NCBI GenBank assembly: GCA_051878575.1
Contig: JBJEKJ010000025.1
Coordinates: 1-14,898, forward strand
DNA: 14,898 bases
From: CALZFJ01 sp051878575
Lineage (GTDB): Bacteria > Bacteroidota > Bacteroidia > Bacteroidales > Muribaculaceae
Reading direction: 5' to 3'
Of this stretch, positions 7,862 through 14,898 are shown one piece after another. How positions within the stretch are numbered: the first letter of the stretch is position 1; every line of letters begins with the position of its first letter. Below the pieces are notes generated by a model, which saw only the letters and a program-made list of their open reading frames with translations, had not been told where the DNA came from and made no database searches. Made by a program: the position numbers and the translations under genes.

Positions 7862-7880
7862 GGAACTGATGCGGAACTGA
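7862..7880. repeat. Short direct repeat GGAACTGA x2
   Basis: GGAACTGA occurs at 7862-7869 and again at 7873-7880, an 11-nt period, in the gap between the ABC-F promoter and the hairpin downstream of the GH43 gene. Two copies of 8 nt could be chance, or an operator pair upstream of the ABC-F promoter. Confidence 0.35.
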
Positions 7881-7908
7881 GGCAGAACAGGCTGGCTACG
7901 ATAATGCG

Positions 7909-7954
7909 AAAGCGGGCTTGATTGCCTGTGAATGTGGCATCCTTAGCCCGCCTT
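7909..7954 (-). terminator. Branched stem-loop downstream of the GH43 gene
   Basis: Arms 7909-7918 and 7945-7954 pair over 10 bp, with one G-U pair on the minus-strand RNA (an A/C mismatch on the plus strand). The loop carries a second 4-bp stem, TGCC/GGCA (7923-7926 with 7936-7939). It lies 32 nt past the GH43 stop codon and probably ends or protects that transcript. There is no real U-tract, so an intrinsic terminator is not certain. Confidence 0.5.
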
Positions 7955-7985
7955 AAATATCGTGCGAATTTATTGCTTCAAGCCG

Positions 7986-9713
7986 CTATTCGACGTGTTG
8001 TATCGCTGTGCGCTCCGAAACACCATTCTCATTGAAAGCCTCGATACAGAAGTAATAGTCCTGACCCACCGTAAGCGATTTCATAAACAACTCATTGCTG
8101 TCGTAGACCATCCACGAGCTATATAGCTTGTCGGGTGCCACACCCCAAATCACATTGTAGCCCTGAGCCCCTTTTACAGGTGTCCAACTGATAGCTATGT
8201 CGCGCTTGTCGGCTTGTCGGTCAAGCGTCAGCGACTTCACTTTTTGCGGAGCTTTTCCTGTTCCGTTGCCGAACACTCTTATTTCCGATATGGCAAGCGA
8301 TGGCATCGGCATTCTCACGTTACGATATCGAATGTAGCGAAGCGTCTCGGGCACGTCGAGCTCGGTGTAGTCGTTGGGCGTGTCCTTAAAGCTGTTGCTC
8401 TTATCGATAATAACATGCCAATTCTTGCCATCGGCCGAGCCCTCAATCACATATCGGTGGTAGAGGTTGTCGTAGCGGCCATACATGTCGCTCTTATAAT
8501 CGTGGAAGTTCACTTGAACGGCACGCACCGTGCCCGGGGTCACTAAATCGATTGTTGCCCACTGCGAGTCGTCGTTGGCCTCGGCGAGCCAAAACGACTT
8601 CGTCTTTTCATCGGTCAAACCCGAGGGCTGGTGCTCGCCTACTTGCGAAGAAGCCACAACGGGCTTCTTGTAAGAGAGCAGCATCCAGCCGCAGAAGTCG
8701 CCGCGCTTGCCTGCCACCGAGGGGGCATAGTGGGGATAGTCGCCAAACCGTGTGTCGCAATACATCACGCCATCATCGTCGAATCCCATAGGGAACATGC
8801 ACAAGCGGCGTTCCCATCCCACATTTATGGCCAAAGCCATCGACGTGAAATGCCAATACATATTTCCGGGACCAAGCACCGTGCTGCCATGACCGGCTCC
8901 GTTCATAAAGCCGCCGGGCTTGTAGGATACCGGATTGTGCTTTTGGTAGGAGTATGGGCCCATTGGGCTGTCGGCTACATACACTCCATCGCCATAGACG
9001 TTGAACTCAGTGCCCGGAGCGGCATACTGCATATAATATTTGCCATTGTGCTTCGTGAGCCACGGACCCTCGATAAAACCTCCGAGATCAGTATCGGTAG
9101 TGTGATTCTCGCCAAAGCGCTCCCATCCATGATTGTCAAGGTCGAGATTGAACAGCTCCTTCTTTTCAGTCTTTGGCAGGAAACGCCGCTTAGGATCGAG
9201 CTCAATGCCGCGAATAGGGTAGACATTCGATGATCCCCAGAACATATAGGCACGTCCATCGTCGTCAATAAACAAATCGGGGTCTTGCAGGTCAAAGAGA
9301 ATACCCGGTTCGGCCTTCCAGTGTCCCGACTTAGGATTGTCGGAGTACATCACGCTCATGCAACCCGAAGGATCGCCACACACATATAGCACGGAATCCT
9401 TGTAGTTGTGGGCAGCCGGAGCGTTGCAGCCTTGGGGATACCAATCGCTCGACTTGATGAAATCCCAGTTTTGGAGGTCGGTAGAGTGCCAGTATCCGTG
9501 TGAGCGGGTCACAAACATATAGTATTCACCTCTGAATTCCACCACCGCAGGATCTGCTCCTGAGCGATAGGAAATGTTTTTGTCGGAATTGTAGATCATA
9601 TAGGTATAATCCACATTCAACGGATTGCAATAGGAGTCCATCCTCAGATTATGAGTGGAAGCCACCGAAAGCAGTGCCGTGCATAAAACTGTTAAAGTTG
9701 CAAATCTTCTCAT
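7986..9713 (-). CDS. Secreted GH43-type glycoside hydrolase with discoidin and FN3 domains
   Basis: This 575-residue exported enzyme most likely removes arabinose or xylose units from plant-type polysaccharides. It starts with a signal peptide (about 1-20, MRRFATLTVLCTALLSVAST). There is no credible lipobox, so it is probably periplasmic or released. Residues about 25-345 form a five-bladed GH43 catalytic domain. Asp54 in SGADP is the expected base, Asp144 in QDPDLFIDDDG the pKa modulator and Glu215 in GGFIEGPW the acid, and His275 in NGAGHGS is the conserved central histidine. Residues about 350-482 resemble an F5/8 type C (CBM32-like) carbohydrate-binding domain ending ISEIRVFGNG, and about 490-575 a fibronectin type III domain. 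The gene has its own promoter and no SusC/SusD, regulator or transporter beside it, so it appears to stand alone between htpG and the ABC-F gene. Substrate and subfamily cannot be read from sequence. Confidence 0.88.
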   Translation of the reverse strand: MRRFATLTVLCTALLSVASTHNLRMDSYCNPLNVDYTYMIYNSDKNISYRSGADPAVVEFRGEYYMFVTRSHGYWHSTDLQNWDFIKSSDWYPQGCNAPAAHNYKDSVLYVCGDPSGCMSVMYSDNPKSGHWKAEPGILFDLQDPDLFIDDDGRAYMFWGSSNVYPIRGIELDPKRRFLPKTEKKELFNLDLDNHGWERFGENHTTDTDLGGFIEGPWLTKHNGKYYMQYAAPGTEFNVYGDGVYVADSPMGPYSYQKHNPVSYKPGGFMNGAGHGSTVLGPGNMYWHFTSMALAINVGWERRLCMFPMGFDDDGVMYCDTRFGDYPHYAPSVAGKRGDFCGWMLLSYKKPVVASSQVGEHQPSGLTDEKTKSFWLAEANDDSQWATIDLVTPGTVRAVQVNFHDYKSDMYGRYDNLYHRYVIEGSADGKNWHVIIDKSNSFKDTPNDYTELDVPETLRYIRYRNVRMPMPSLAISEIRVFGNGTGKAPQKVKSLTLDRQADKRDIAISWTPVKGAQGYNVIWGVAPDKLYSSWMVYDSNELFMKSLTVGQDYYFCIEAFNENGVSERTAIQHVE

Positions 9714-9762
9714 TTTAAGTTTAGAATTAATGGTTAAATTGTTTTTTTACAGTTATGATTCA

Positions 9763-9793
9763 CAAAGATAAAGCAAACGAGGCAGAATACAAA
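9763..9793 (-). promoter_or_regulatory. Bacteroidetes-type promoter of the GH43 gene
   Basis: On the minus strand, TTTG (9793-9790), a 19-nt spacer and TATCTTTG (9770-9763) match the TTTG-N19-21-TAnnTTTG consensus fully. The predicted leader before the ATG at 9713 is about 40-45 nt and A/T-rich. Confidence 0.75.
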
Positions 9794-9840
9794 AGAAAAC
9801 CGTGTTTTCGTGTAACTGAATGTAGTTTTATAGATTACAT

Positions 9841-9876
9841 AACAATGGCTGCAAGGCGAGCCTCACAGCCATTGTT
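9841..9876 (-). terminator. Stem-loop downstream of htpG
   Basis: The minus-strand RNA folds into a 16-bp stem (9876-9861 with 9856-9841) closed by a CUCG tetraloop. It includes two adjacent wobble pairs that would be mismatches in the plus-strand RNA, so it fits a minus transcript. It begins 35 nt past the htpG stop codon. No clear U-run follows, so termination efficiency is uncertain. Confidence 0.6.
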
Positions 9877-9911
9877 TGTTCAATTAATTATTTAATTGGA
9901 AATGGAGCAGA

Positions 9912-11957
9912 TTAAAGCAAGCTGATTGAGCGTTGCAAGAAGTTGCTCAAAGCCTCACCTTTAAGCATTCCATTGCCGAGTAGAGCGATATCTACCAATT
10001 GCTTTACCTTATCCTGCTTCGAGGCATATTCGGTGATAACCTTCTTCTCCTCCTCGCGAGTCTGCTCGGCCTCTTTCTCCTTAGCCTCAAGCTCGGCCTT
10101 GTCGGTTGCCGAGAGCTCTTTGTCGTCCTTCTTCTTGTCGTTGAGGGCAGTAATGGCCTTATTGATTTCGGCAAGTTTGTCCTCAAGCGGCTGTACGGAA
10201 TCCTTTAGCTCACTCTCAGCCTTATCGAAAATCGACTTCACCACAGGATGCTCGGTATTGAGAGTGATGTTGTAGCTGTCGGGCAACTCGCCGTAGAAGC
10301 TCATTCCCGGCTGCATTGCTGCCATCTCCTTCATGCGTCGCATATACTCGCTCTGAGTGATAACCACAGGCTGGGCTTGTTCGCCCATAGACTCGAAAGC
10401 AATGAAGAACTCGCTATTCTCGATATTGGGAATCTGCGATTTGAACAATGTGGAGCCGATGTTGCGCTTTAATGGGCTGAGGTCGACCGACTTCTTGTCC
10501 TTCGAGGGAATAATATTGTCGATAACGTCGGAATCGACACGCACGAGCCGGCATTTCTCGAGTTTGTTCTCAAGCAGTCCTACAAAGTGCGGGTCAAGCT
10601 GTCCGTTCATGAACAGCACGCTGTAGCCACGGTCGGTAGCAGACTTAATATAGGTGTATTGGGCCTCCTTGTCGGTTGCATAGAGCATCACCACATTGCC
10701 ATCCTTGTCGGTCTGAGTCGATTTGACCAAATCCTTGTAGTCGTTGAGCTTGAAGAATTTGCCGTCGGTATCCTCGAGCATTGCGAATTTCATAGCCGAC
10801 TCGCAGAACTTCTCATCGGTAAGCATGCCATACTCTATGAAAATCTTTATGTCGTTCCACTTCTCCTCAAAGTTTTTCGGGTCGTTCTTGGCTATCTCCT
10901 CAAGTCGAGCCGAAACCTTCTTTGTGATATATGTGGAAATCTTCTTCACATTGGCATCGCTTTGCAGATAAGAGCGCGACACGTTAAGCGGAATGTCGGG
11001 AGAGTCGATTATTCCCTGTAGCAACATGAGGAATTCGGGCACTACACCCTCCACCGAGTCGGTGACGAACACTTGGTTGCAATAGAGCTGTATGCGGTTC
11101 TTGTTGATATCAAAATTATTCTTGATTTTCGGGAAATACAAGATACCGGTAAGTGTGAAAGGATAGTCGACATTAAGGTGAATCCAGAACAGCGGGTCGT
11201 CCTGGCCGGGCTGAATCTCGCGATAGAATTTGAGATAGTCCTCGTCTTTCAGTTCCGATGGCTTGCGTGCCCAAAGCGGCTCGATATTGTTTATGAGCTT
11301 GTCTTTGTCGGTATCCACATATTTACCGTCTTTCCACTCCTGTTCCTTGCCGAAAACCACAGGCACTGGCAAGAAGCGGCAATACTTGCGCAGCAGCGTC
11401 TCTATTCTCGATTTCTCAAGGAATTCCTTCTCCTCGTCGTCGATATACAGCACGATGTCGGTACCACGGTCGGCCTTCTCTATCTCAGTCATCTCATACT
11501 CAGGCGAGCCGTCGCATGTCCAGCACACGGCCTTTGCCCCCTCTTTATATGAAAGAGAACGAATCTCCACTTTTTTCGACACCATGAATGCCGAGTAGAA
11601 TCCGAGACCGAAATGTCCGATTATAGCGTTGGCATTGTCCTTATATTTGTTCAGGAACTCCTCGGCTCCTGAGAATGCAATCTGGTTGATGTATTTGTCG
11701 ATGTCGTCGGCTGTCATTCCGATACCCGAATCCGACACGGTGAGAGTGCCTTTCTCACTGTCGATTGATACACTGACCTTCAAGTCATCGAGCTTTCCAT
11801 TAAATTCGCCACACGACGAGAGCGTTTTCAACTTCTGCGTTGCATCGACAGCGTTCGACACCAATTCGCGAAGAAAAATCTCGTGGTCGCTATATAAGAA
11901 TTTTTTAATTACGGGGAAAATGTTCTCAGTAGTTACCCCAATTGAACCTTTTTGCAT
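9912..11957 (-). CDS. htpG: Molecular chaperone HtpG (bacterial Hsp90)
   Basis: HtpG is a cytoplasmic homodimeric ATP-dependent chaperone acting on late folding intermediates and stress-damaged proteins. From the ATG at 11957 it has 681 residues. The frame continues upstream to 11996, but only the internal MQKGSIGVTTENIFPVIKKF matches the family N-terminus. The GHKL ATPase motifs are visible: ELVSNAVDA (31-39, Glu31 catalytic, Asn35 Mg), DSGIGM (76-81) and GHFGLGFYSAFMV (114-126, the lid and gamma-phosphate loop). Middle-domain motifs include NKNRIQLYCNQVFVTD and LNVSRSYLQ. The C-terminal dimerisation region contains a long, highly charged Lys/Glu-rich coiled-coil segment before the end motif LLGNGMLKGEALSNFLQRS, as I recall from other Bacteroidales HtpG. 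It lies 102 nt downstream of clpC, separated by a terminator, so it is probably a separate transcription unit. Confidence 0.97.
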   Translation of the reverse strand: MQKGSIGVTTENIFPVIKKFLYSDHEIFLRELVSNAVDATQKLKTLSSCGEFNGKLDDLKVSVSIDSEKGTLTVSDSGIGMTADDIDKYINQIAFSGAEEFLNKYKDNANAIIGHFGLGFYSAFMVSKKVEIRSLSYKEGAKAVCWTCDGSPEYEMTEIEKADRGTDIVLYIDDEEKEFLEKSRIETLLRKYCRFLPVPVVFGKEQEWKDGKYVDTDKDKLINNIEPLWARKPSELKDEDYLKFYREIQPGQDDPLFWIHLNVDYPFTLTGILYFPKIKNNFDINKNRIQLYCNQVFVTDSVEGVVPEFLMLLQGIIDSPDIPLNVSRSYLQSDANVKKISTYITKKVSARLEEIAKNDPKNFEEKWNDIKIFIEYGMLTDEKFCESAMKFAMLEDTDGKFFKLNDYKDLVKSTQTDKDGNVVMLYATDKEAQYTYIKSATDRGYSVLFMNGQLDPHFVGLLENKLEKCRLVRVDSDVIDNIIPSKDKKSVDLSPLKRNIGSTLFKSQIPNIENSEFFIAFESMGEQAQPVVITQSEYMRRMKEMAAMQPGMSFYGELPDSYNITLNTEHPVVKSIFDKAESELKDSVQPLEDKLAEINKAITALNDKKKDDKELSATDKAELEAKEKEAEQTREEEKKVITEYASKQDKVKQLVDIALLGNGMLKGEALSNFLQRSISLL

Positions 11958-11969
11958 AGTTATATAGAT

Positions 11970-12002
11970 TAAATTTATTTTCCGCACAAATGACAAAGCA
12001 AA
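11970..12002 (-). promoter_or_regulatory. Candidate htpG promoter overlapping the clpC terminator U-tract
   Basis: On the minus strand, TTTG (12002-11999), a 21-nt spacer and TAAATTTA (11977-11970) match the Bacteroidetes consensus with one mismatch at the last G. The -33 element uses the end of the T-run of the clpC terminator. The predicted leader before the ATG at 11957 is under 10 nt. No CIRCE element was seen. Confidence 0.45.
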
Positions 12003-12034
12003 AAAAATGCCATACCGAAAAAGTATGACATTTT
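12001..12034 (-). terminator. Intrinsic terminator of clpC
   Basis: On the minus strand a 10-bp stem (12032-12023 with 12015-12006, one G-U pair, extendable by two A-U pairs into the run) with a 7-nt loop runs into eight T (12007-12000 region). It starts 26 nt past the clpC stop codon. Stem plus U-run is the classic Rho-independent arrangement. Confidence 0.8.
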
Positions 12035-12059
12035 AGCTGTATCAGCATCACGATATATG

Positions 12060-14618
12060 CTATTTTGTCGGATTTTCCACTAATGCGTCATCACAGGCGC
12101 TCGCAATCACTTTCTCCTTGTCGTCGGTGAGCGAGAGTCTTATCGTGTTGCCGGTCACATTGTCGGATACGAGTAGGAAGTCGGCGAGCGTATCCTCAAT
12201 GTGCGTCTGTATGGCGCGTTTCAGCGGTCGAGCTCCAAAATTGCGGTCATATCCCTTCTCGATGAGGAACGACTTGACGTCGTCGTCGATATTGAGCTTA
12301 TAGCCGAGTTCCTCCACTCGCTTGTAGAAGGATGCGAGTTCAATGTCTATAATCCTGTTCATTGCCACCTTGTCGAGTTGCTCAAACATGATTATATCGT
12401 CGATACGGTTCAGAAACTCAGGAGAGAAATGTCTGTTCAGCGCCTTGCGTATCAGGCCTTCAGAGTAATTCTTGGTGCTCTGCTCAGTGTTGAAGCCGAT
12501 ACCACCATTGAAGTCCTTTACCTCACGCGAGCCTATGTTTGACGTCATTATGATAATCGTATTCTTGAAATCCACTTTTCTTCCGAGACTATCGGTGAGA
12601 CGTCCCTCGTCCATAACCTGCAACAGCATATTGAATACGTCGCCATGAGCCTTCTCTATTTCATCGAGCAGAACCACAGAGTAGGGGTGTCGGCGCACTT
12701 TCTCGGTGAGCTGTCCGCCCTCCTCGTAGCCAACATATCCCGGAGGCGCACCCACAAGACGCGACACTGTGAATTTCTCCATATACTCGCTCATATCTAC
12801 GCGTATCAATGCGTCGGCGGAGTTGAAAAGGAACTCAGCCAATTTTTTTGCCAAATATGTCTTACCCACACCCGTAGGACCCAAGAACATGAATGTGCCA
12901 ATTGGCTTGTTGGGGTCTTTGAGACCTACACGGTTACGTCGTATAGCCTTTGCAATCTTCTCGATTGCCATGTCCTGACCAATAATCGCGGCTTTCAACT
13001 CATTGTCCATATTAAGGAGCCTAATACCCTCCGACTGTGCGAGACGCTGGGCAGGCACGCCCGTCATCATGGCTACGACTTCGGCTACTTTGTCCATATC
13101 CACAATCTCGCGGCGTTGAGCCAGACTGTCCTCCCATCGGGCTTTCGCCTCCTCAAGGCATGCGGTGAGCCTTTCCTGCAAGTCACGGTAATTTGCCGCA
13201 CTCTCAAAGTCTTGAGCTTGAGCCGCACGCACTTTGTTGCGTTGAGCCTCGTTCACCTCTTTCTCAAGCTCGTCAATCTCCTTAGGCACCACAATATTTG
13301 ATATGTGTACGCGCGAGCCGGCCTCGTCGAGGGCGTCAATTGCCTTGTCGGGGAAATTACGGTCGGACACGAAGCGCTCAGTGAGCCTCACACAGGCCTC
13401 AATAGCCTCGTCGGTATATTTCACGCCATGGTGCTCCTCATATTTCTCTTTTATGCGGTGCAGAATGTGCAAAGTCTCCTCGGTAGTGGTGGGTTCCACC
13501 ATCACTTTCTGAAAACGGCGCTCCAAAGCTCCGTCCTTTTCGATATTCTTGCGATACTCGTCGAGCGTGGTAGCGCCTATGCACTGAATCTCGCCACGCG
13601 CCAATGCCGGTTTCAGCAGGTTGGCAGCATCCATAGATCCGGCAGCGCTGCCTGCGCCTACAATTGTGTGAATCTCGTCGATAAAGAGAATCACATTCTT
13701 GTTGTTCGACACTTCGTCGATTACGGCTTTGATACGTTCCTCAAACTCACCGCGATATTTTGTGCCGGCCACAAGACCTGCCATATCGAGCGATATCACA
13801 CGCTTGTCGAAAAGCACGCGAGCCACCTTGCGCTGTGTGATTAGTAGTGCAAGACCCTCCACGATTGCCGATTTTCCCACTCCGGGCTCACCAATAAGCA
13901 CGGGATTGTTCTTTTTCCTGCGGCTGAGTATCTGAGCGAGACGCTCAATCTCACGCTCTCGGCCTATAACCGGATCGAGCTTTCCATTCTCGGCATCGCG
14001 AGTCATGTCCTTGCCATACTTGTCGAGCACAGGCGTATTTGATCCACCTTTGTGCTGCGACACCTTGCTGCGGGTGTCGTGCGACTTCTCGCCCTGACTC
14101 TTCGACTGTTCCATTGCCTGTCCATCATCATCGTCATCGTCGGCAAAATCGGGGCCCATGCGAGGCGACAGATTGTCGTGGCTGATTAAACTATCGATTA
14201 TTTTATAATTGATGCTCATATTGTCTAAGATTTTATATACATAACCTCTCGATGGGTCGCGCAAAAAGGCCAACAGCAGGTGCTCGGTATCGATTTCACT
14301 GCTTTTGTGCAATTTAGCCTCCATCACCGCCAATTTGAGAAGAATGCCTATTTTCGGGCTATAGGGATAAACCTTCCGGTCGTACACATCTTCATCGCCT
14401 GCCGGAACCTCCACGTCAATTAATTGCGCCTCAAGATATTCCTGAATCTTGTCGATAGGAGCTGAGATGCTGCTAAGGAGGTTGTAGGCATTGCTCTCTG
14501 CATTGGAAATCATGCCAAGAAAAAGGTGCTCAGGCATCAGCACGGTGCTGTGCATCCGCATCGCTACTTTTTTGCTGTTCTCAAGCGTTTCCCTTAAATC
14601 CTTCGAAAAATTTATCAT
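12060..14618 (-). CDS. clpC: ATP-dependent Clp protease ATP-binding subunit ClpC
   Basis: ClpC is a hexameric AAA+ unfoldase that feeds proteins to the ClpP protease. From the ATG at 14618 it has 852 residues. The frame continues to a TTG at 14642, but MINFSKDLRETLENSKKVA matches the family start. The order is an N-terminal double Clp_N repeat (1-145), an acidic/polar linker with six consecutive Asp (160-165), AAA-1 with Walker A GEPGVGKS (243-250) and Walker B VILFIDE (309-315), a short UVR-like middle segment (about 448-488), AAA-2 with Walker A GPTGVGKT (580-587) and VVLLDE (648-653), and sensor-2 GARPLKR (795-801). The IGF tripeptide at 707-709 is the ClpP-docking loop, which together with the short middle domain separates it from the disaggregase ClpB. 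No ctsR, mcsA or mcsB is next to it. It has its own promoter region and an intrinsic terminator. Confidence 0.96.
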   Translation of the reverse strand: MINFSKDLRETLENSKKVAMRMHSTVLMPEHLFLGMISNAESNAYNLLSSISAPIDKIQEYLEAQLIDVEVPAGDEDVYDRKVYPYSPKIGILLKLAVMEAKLHKSSEIDTEHLLLAFLRDPSRGYVYKILDNMSINYKIIDSLISHDNLSPRMGPDFADDDDDDGQAMEQSKSQGEKSHDTRSKVSQHKGGSNTPVLDKYGKDMTRDAENGKLDPVIGREREIERLAQILSRRKKNNPVLIGEPGVGKSAIVEGLALLITQRKVARVLFDKRVISLDMAGLVAGTKYRGEFEERIKAVIDEVSNNKNVILFIDEIHTIVGAGSAAGSMDAANLLKPALARGEIQCIGATTLDEYRKNIEKDGALERRFQKVMVEPTTTEETLHILHRIKEKYEEHHGVKYTDEAIEACVRLTERFVSDRNFPDKAIDALDEAGSRVHISNIVVPKEIDELEKEVNEAQRNKVRAAQAQDFESAANYRDLQERLTACLEEAKARWEDSLAQRREIVDMDKVAEVVAMMTGVPAQRLAQSEGIRLLNMDNELKAAIIGQDMAIEKIAKAIRRNRVGLKDPNKPIGTFMFLGPTGVGKTYLAKKLAEFLFNSADALIRVDMSEYMEKFTVSRLVGAPPGYVGYEEGGQLTEKVRRHPYSVVLLDEIEKAHGDVFNMLLQVMDEGRLTDSLGRKVDFKNTIIIMTSNIGSREVKDFNGGIGFNTEQSTKNYSEGLIRKALNRHFSPEFLNRIDDIIMFEQLDKVAMNRIIDIELASFYKRVEELGYKLNIDDDVKSFLIEKGYDRNFGARPLKRAIQTHIEDTLADFLLVSDNVTGNTIRLSLTDDKEKVIASACDDALVENPTK

Positions 14619-14695
14619 ATCATTTCCAATTCTGTGGTACAAAAATAATGCTCTTGTCGCAAACGACCGTCATAGTTAACACTATTTATGCAAAC

Positions 14696-14711
14696 AGCAA
14701 TAATTATGCCA
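14696..14711 (-). promoter_or_regulatory. Sigma-54-like -24/-12 site upstream of clpC
   Basis: The minus strand reads TGGCATAATTATTGCT (14711-14696). It agrees with the RpoN consensus TGGCACGNNNNTTGCW at all but two of the defined positions, and the GG and GC dinucleotides have the required 10-nt spacing. It would start transcription near 14685, inside a small dyad (ATAGT-TAAC-ACTAT, 14672-14685), about 67 nt before clpC. It may be chance in A/T-rich DNA, and no enhancer-binding protein gene is in the window. Confidence 0.4.
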
Positions 14712-14742
14712 GTTTTTCTCGCTAAAATTCCCCAATAGGATA

Positions 14743-14774
14743 TTTGCTCAATAACAAAAGTAGTATTAACTTTG
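14743..14774 (+). promoter_or_regulatory. Bacteroidetes-type promoter of the plus-strand gene at 14818
   Basis: TTTG (14743-14746), a 20-nt spacer and TAACTTTG (14767-14774) match TTTG-N19-21-TAnnTTTG fully. The start would be near 14780, about 38 nt before the ATG. The -7 element of clpC lies inside this spacer on the opposite strand. Confidence 0.7.
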
Positions 14775-14785
14775 TCGGCGAAAAA
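14755..14785 (-). promoter_or_regulatory. Candidate primary promoter of clpC
   Basis: The minus strand has TACTTTTG (14762-14755), a full -7 match, with TTTT (14785-14782) 19 nt upstream in place of TTTG. It would give a leader of about 130 nt. It overlaps the promoter of the divergent gene. Confidence 0.5.
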
Positions 14786-14817
14786 TAGTATAATTTGTTG
14801 TTTATTGTTGAAAAATC

Positions 14818-14898
14818 ATGGAATATAGAAAGTTAAGTGAAGCAGAGCGATTTGCCTTGCAATCGCAGCATTGTGTTGCCGACGATTGGGATAGAGTA
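14818..14898 (+). CDS. N-terminus of a probable DUF4954 family protein (cut by window edge)
   Basis: Only 27 codons are visible, and they stay open to the right edge: MEYRKLSEAERFALQSQ, then HCVADDWDRV. The pattern (MEYRxL, an acidic helix, a Cys, then DW) resembles from memory the start of the Bacteroidetes DUF4954 proteins, which continue into left-handed beta-helix (hexapeptide) repeats and have no settled function. With so little sequence this is a tentative family call. That a real gene starts here is better supported: there is a full consensus promoter 40 nt upstream on the same strand, and the codon use is ordinary. The gene diverges from clpC with 199 nt between start codons. Confidence 0.6.
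   Translation, partial: MEYRKLSEAERFALQSQHCVADDWDRV

Noticed and set aside
11958..12059. CIRCE (HrcA) operator expected near heat-shock genes
   Set aside because: I looked for TTAGCACTC-N9-GAGTGCTAA before htpG and clpC and found nothing similar.
12645..13844. Plus-strand open frames opposite clpC (218 and 179 codons)
   Set aside because: They are mirror frames of strongly conserved AAA+ coding sequence, with no independent start signal.
1..14898. Mobile elements, CRISPR arrays, tRNA/rRNA genes, phage or defence islands
   Set aside because: No transposase, integrase, regularly spaced repeats, cloverleaf or rRNA-like sequence was seen. Coding is continuous with housekeeping families.

Overview
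The window looks like core chromosome of a gut-type member of the Bacteroidales, plausibly Muribaculaceae. Three things point there. The gene families fit: a type III glutamine synthetase, the LL-diaminopimelate aminotransferase route to DAP, a ClpC with a divergent neighbour resembling the Bacteroidetes family DUF4954, and a secreted GH43 enzyme. Start codons lack clear Shine-Dalgarno sequences. Several intergenic gaps carry the Bacteroidetes-type promoter TTTG-N19-21-TAnnTTTG. The family-level placement is inference only.

Almost everything is on the minus strand, so transcription runs from right to left. At the right edge (14618-14818) clpC and the start of a plus-strand gene diverge from interleaved promoters. 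Leftward follow clpC (AAA+ unfoldase) with an intrinsic terminator, htpG (Hsp90), a hairpin, a lone secreted GH43 / discoidin / FN3 glycosidase with its own promoter, a structured gap, an ABC-F ATPase with a small Dabb-domain protein 12 nt behind it, and a perfect 17-bp hairpin that probably ends that unit. The last block is dapF-dapL-glnN-gltB (gltB is cut by the left edge), starting from a well-formed promoter just upstream of dapF.

The last block makes metabolic sense. GlnN and GltB form the GS/GOGAT ammonia-assimilation cycle that makes glutamate, DapL uses glutamate as amino donor to make LL-DAP, and DapF epimerises LL-DAP to meso-DAP for lysine and peptidoglycan. clpC and htpG are protein quality-control genes in separate units.

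No mobile element, CRISPR array, tRNA, rRNA or clear horizontally acquired island was seen. I found no undescribed multigene system. The points most worth a second look are a long-armed inverted repeat between glnN and gltB, interleaved divergent promoters plus a sigma-54-like site at clpC, an ABC-F protein with one canonical and one degenerate composite ATP site, and hairpins whose imperfect pairs are consistently G-U in the minus-strand RNA.
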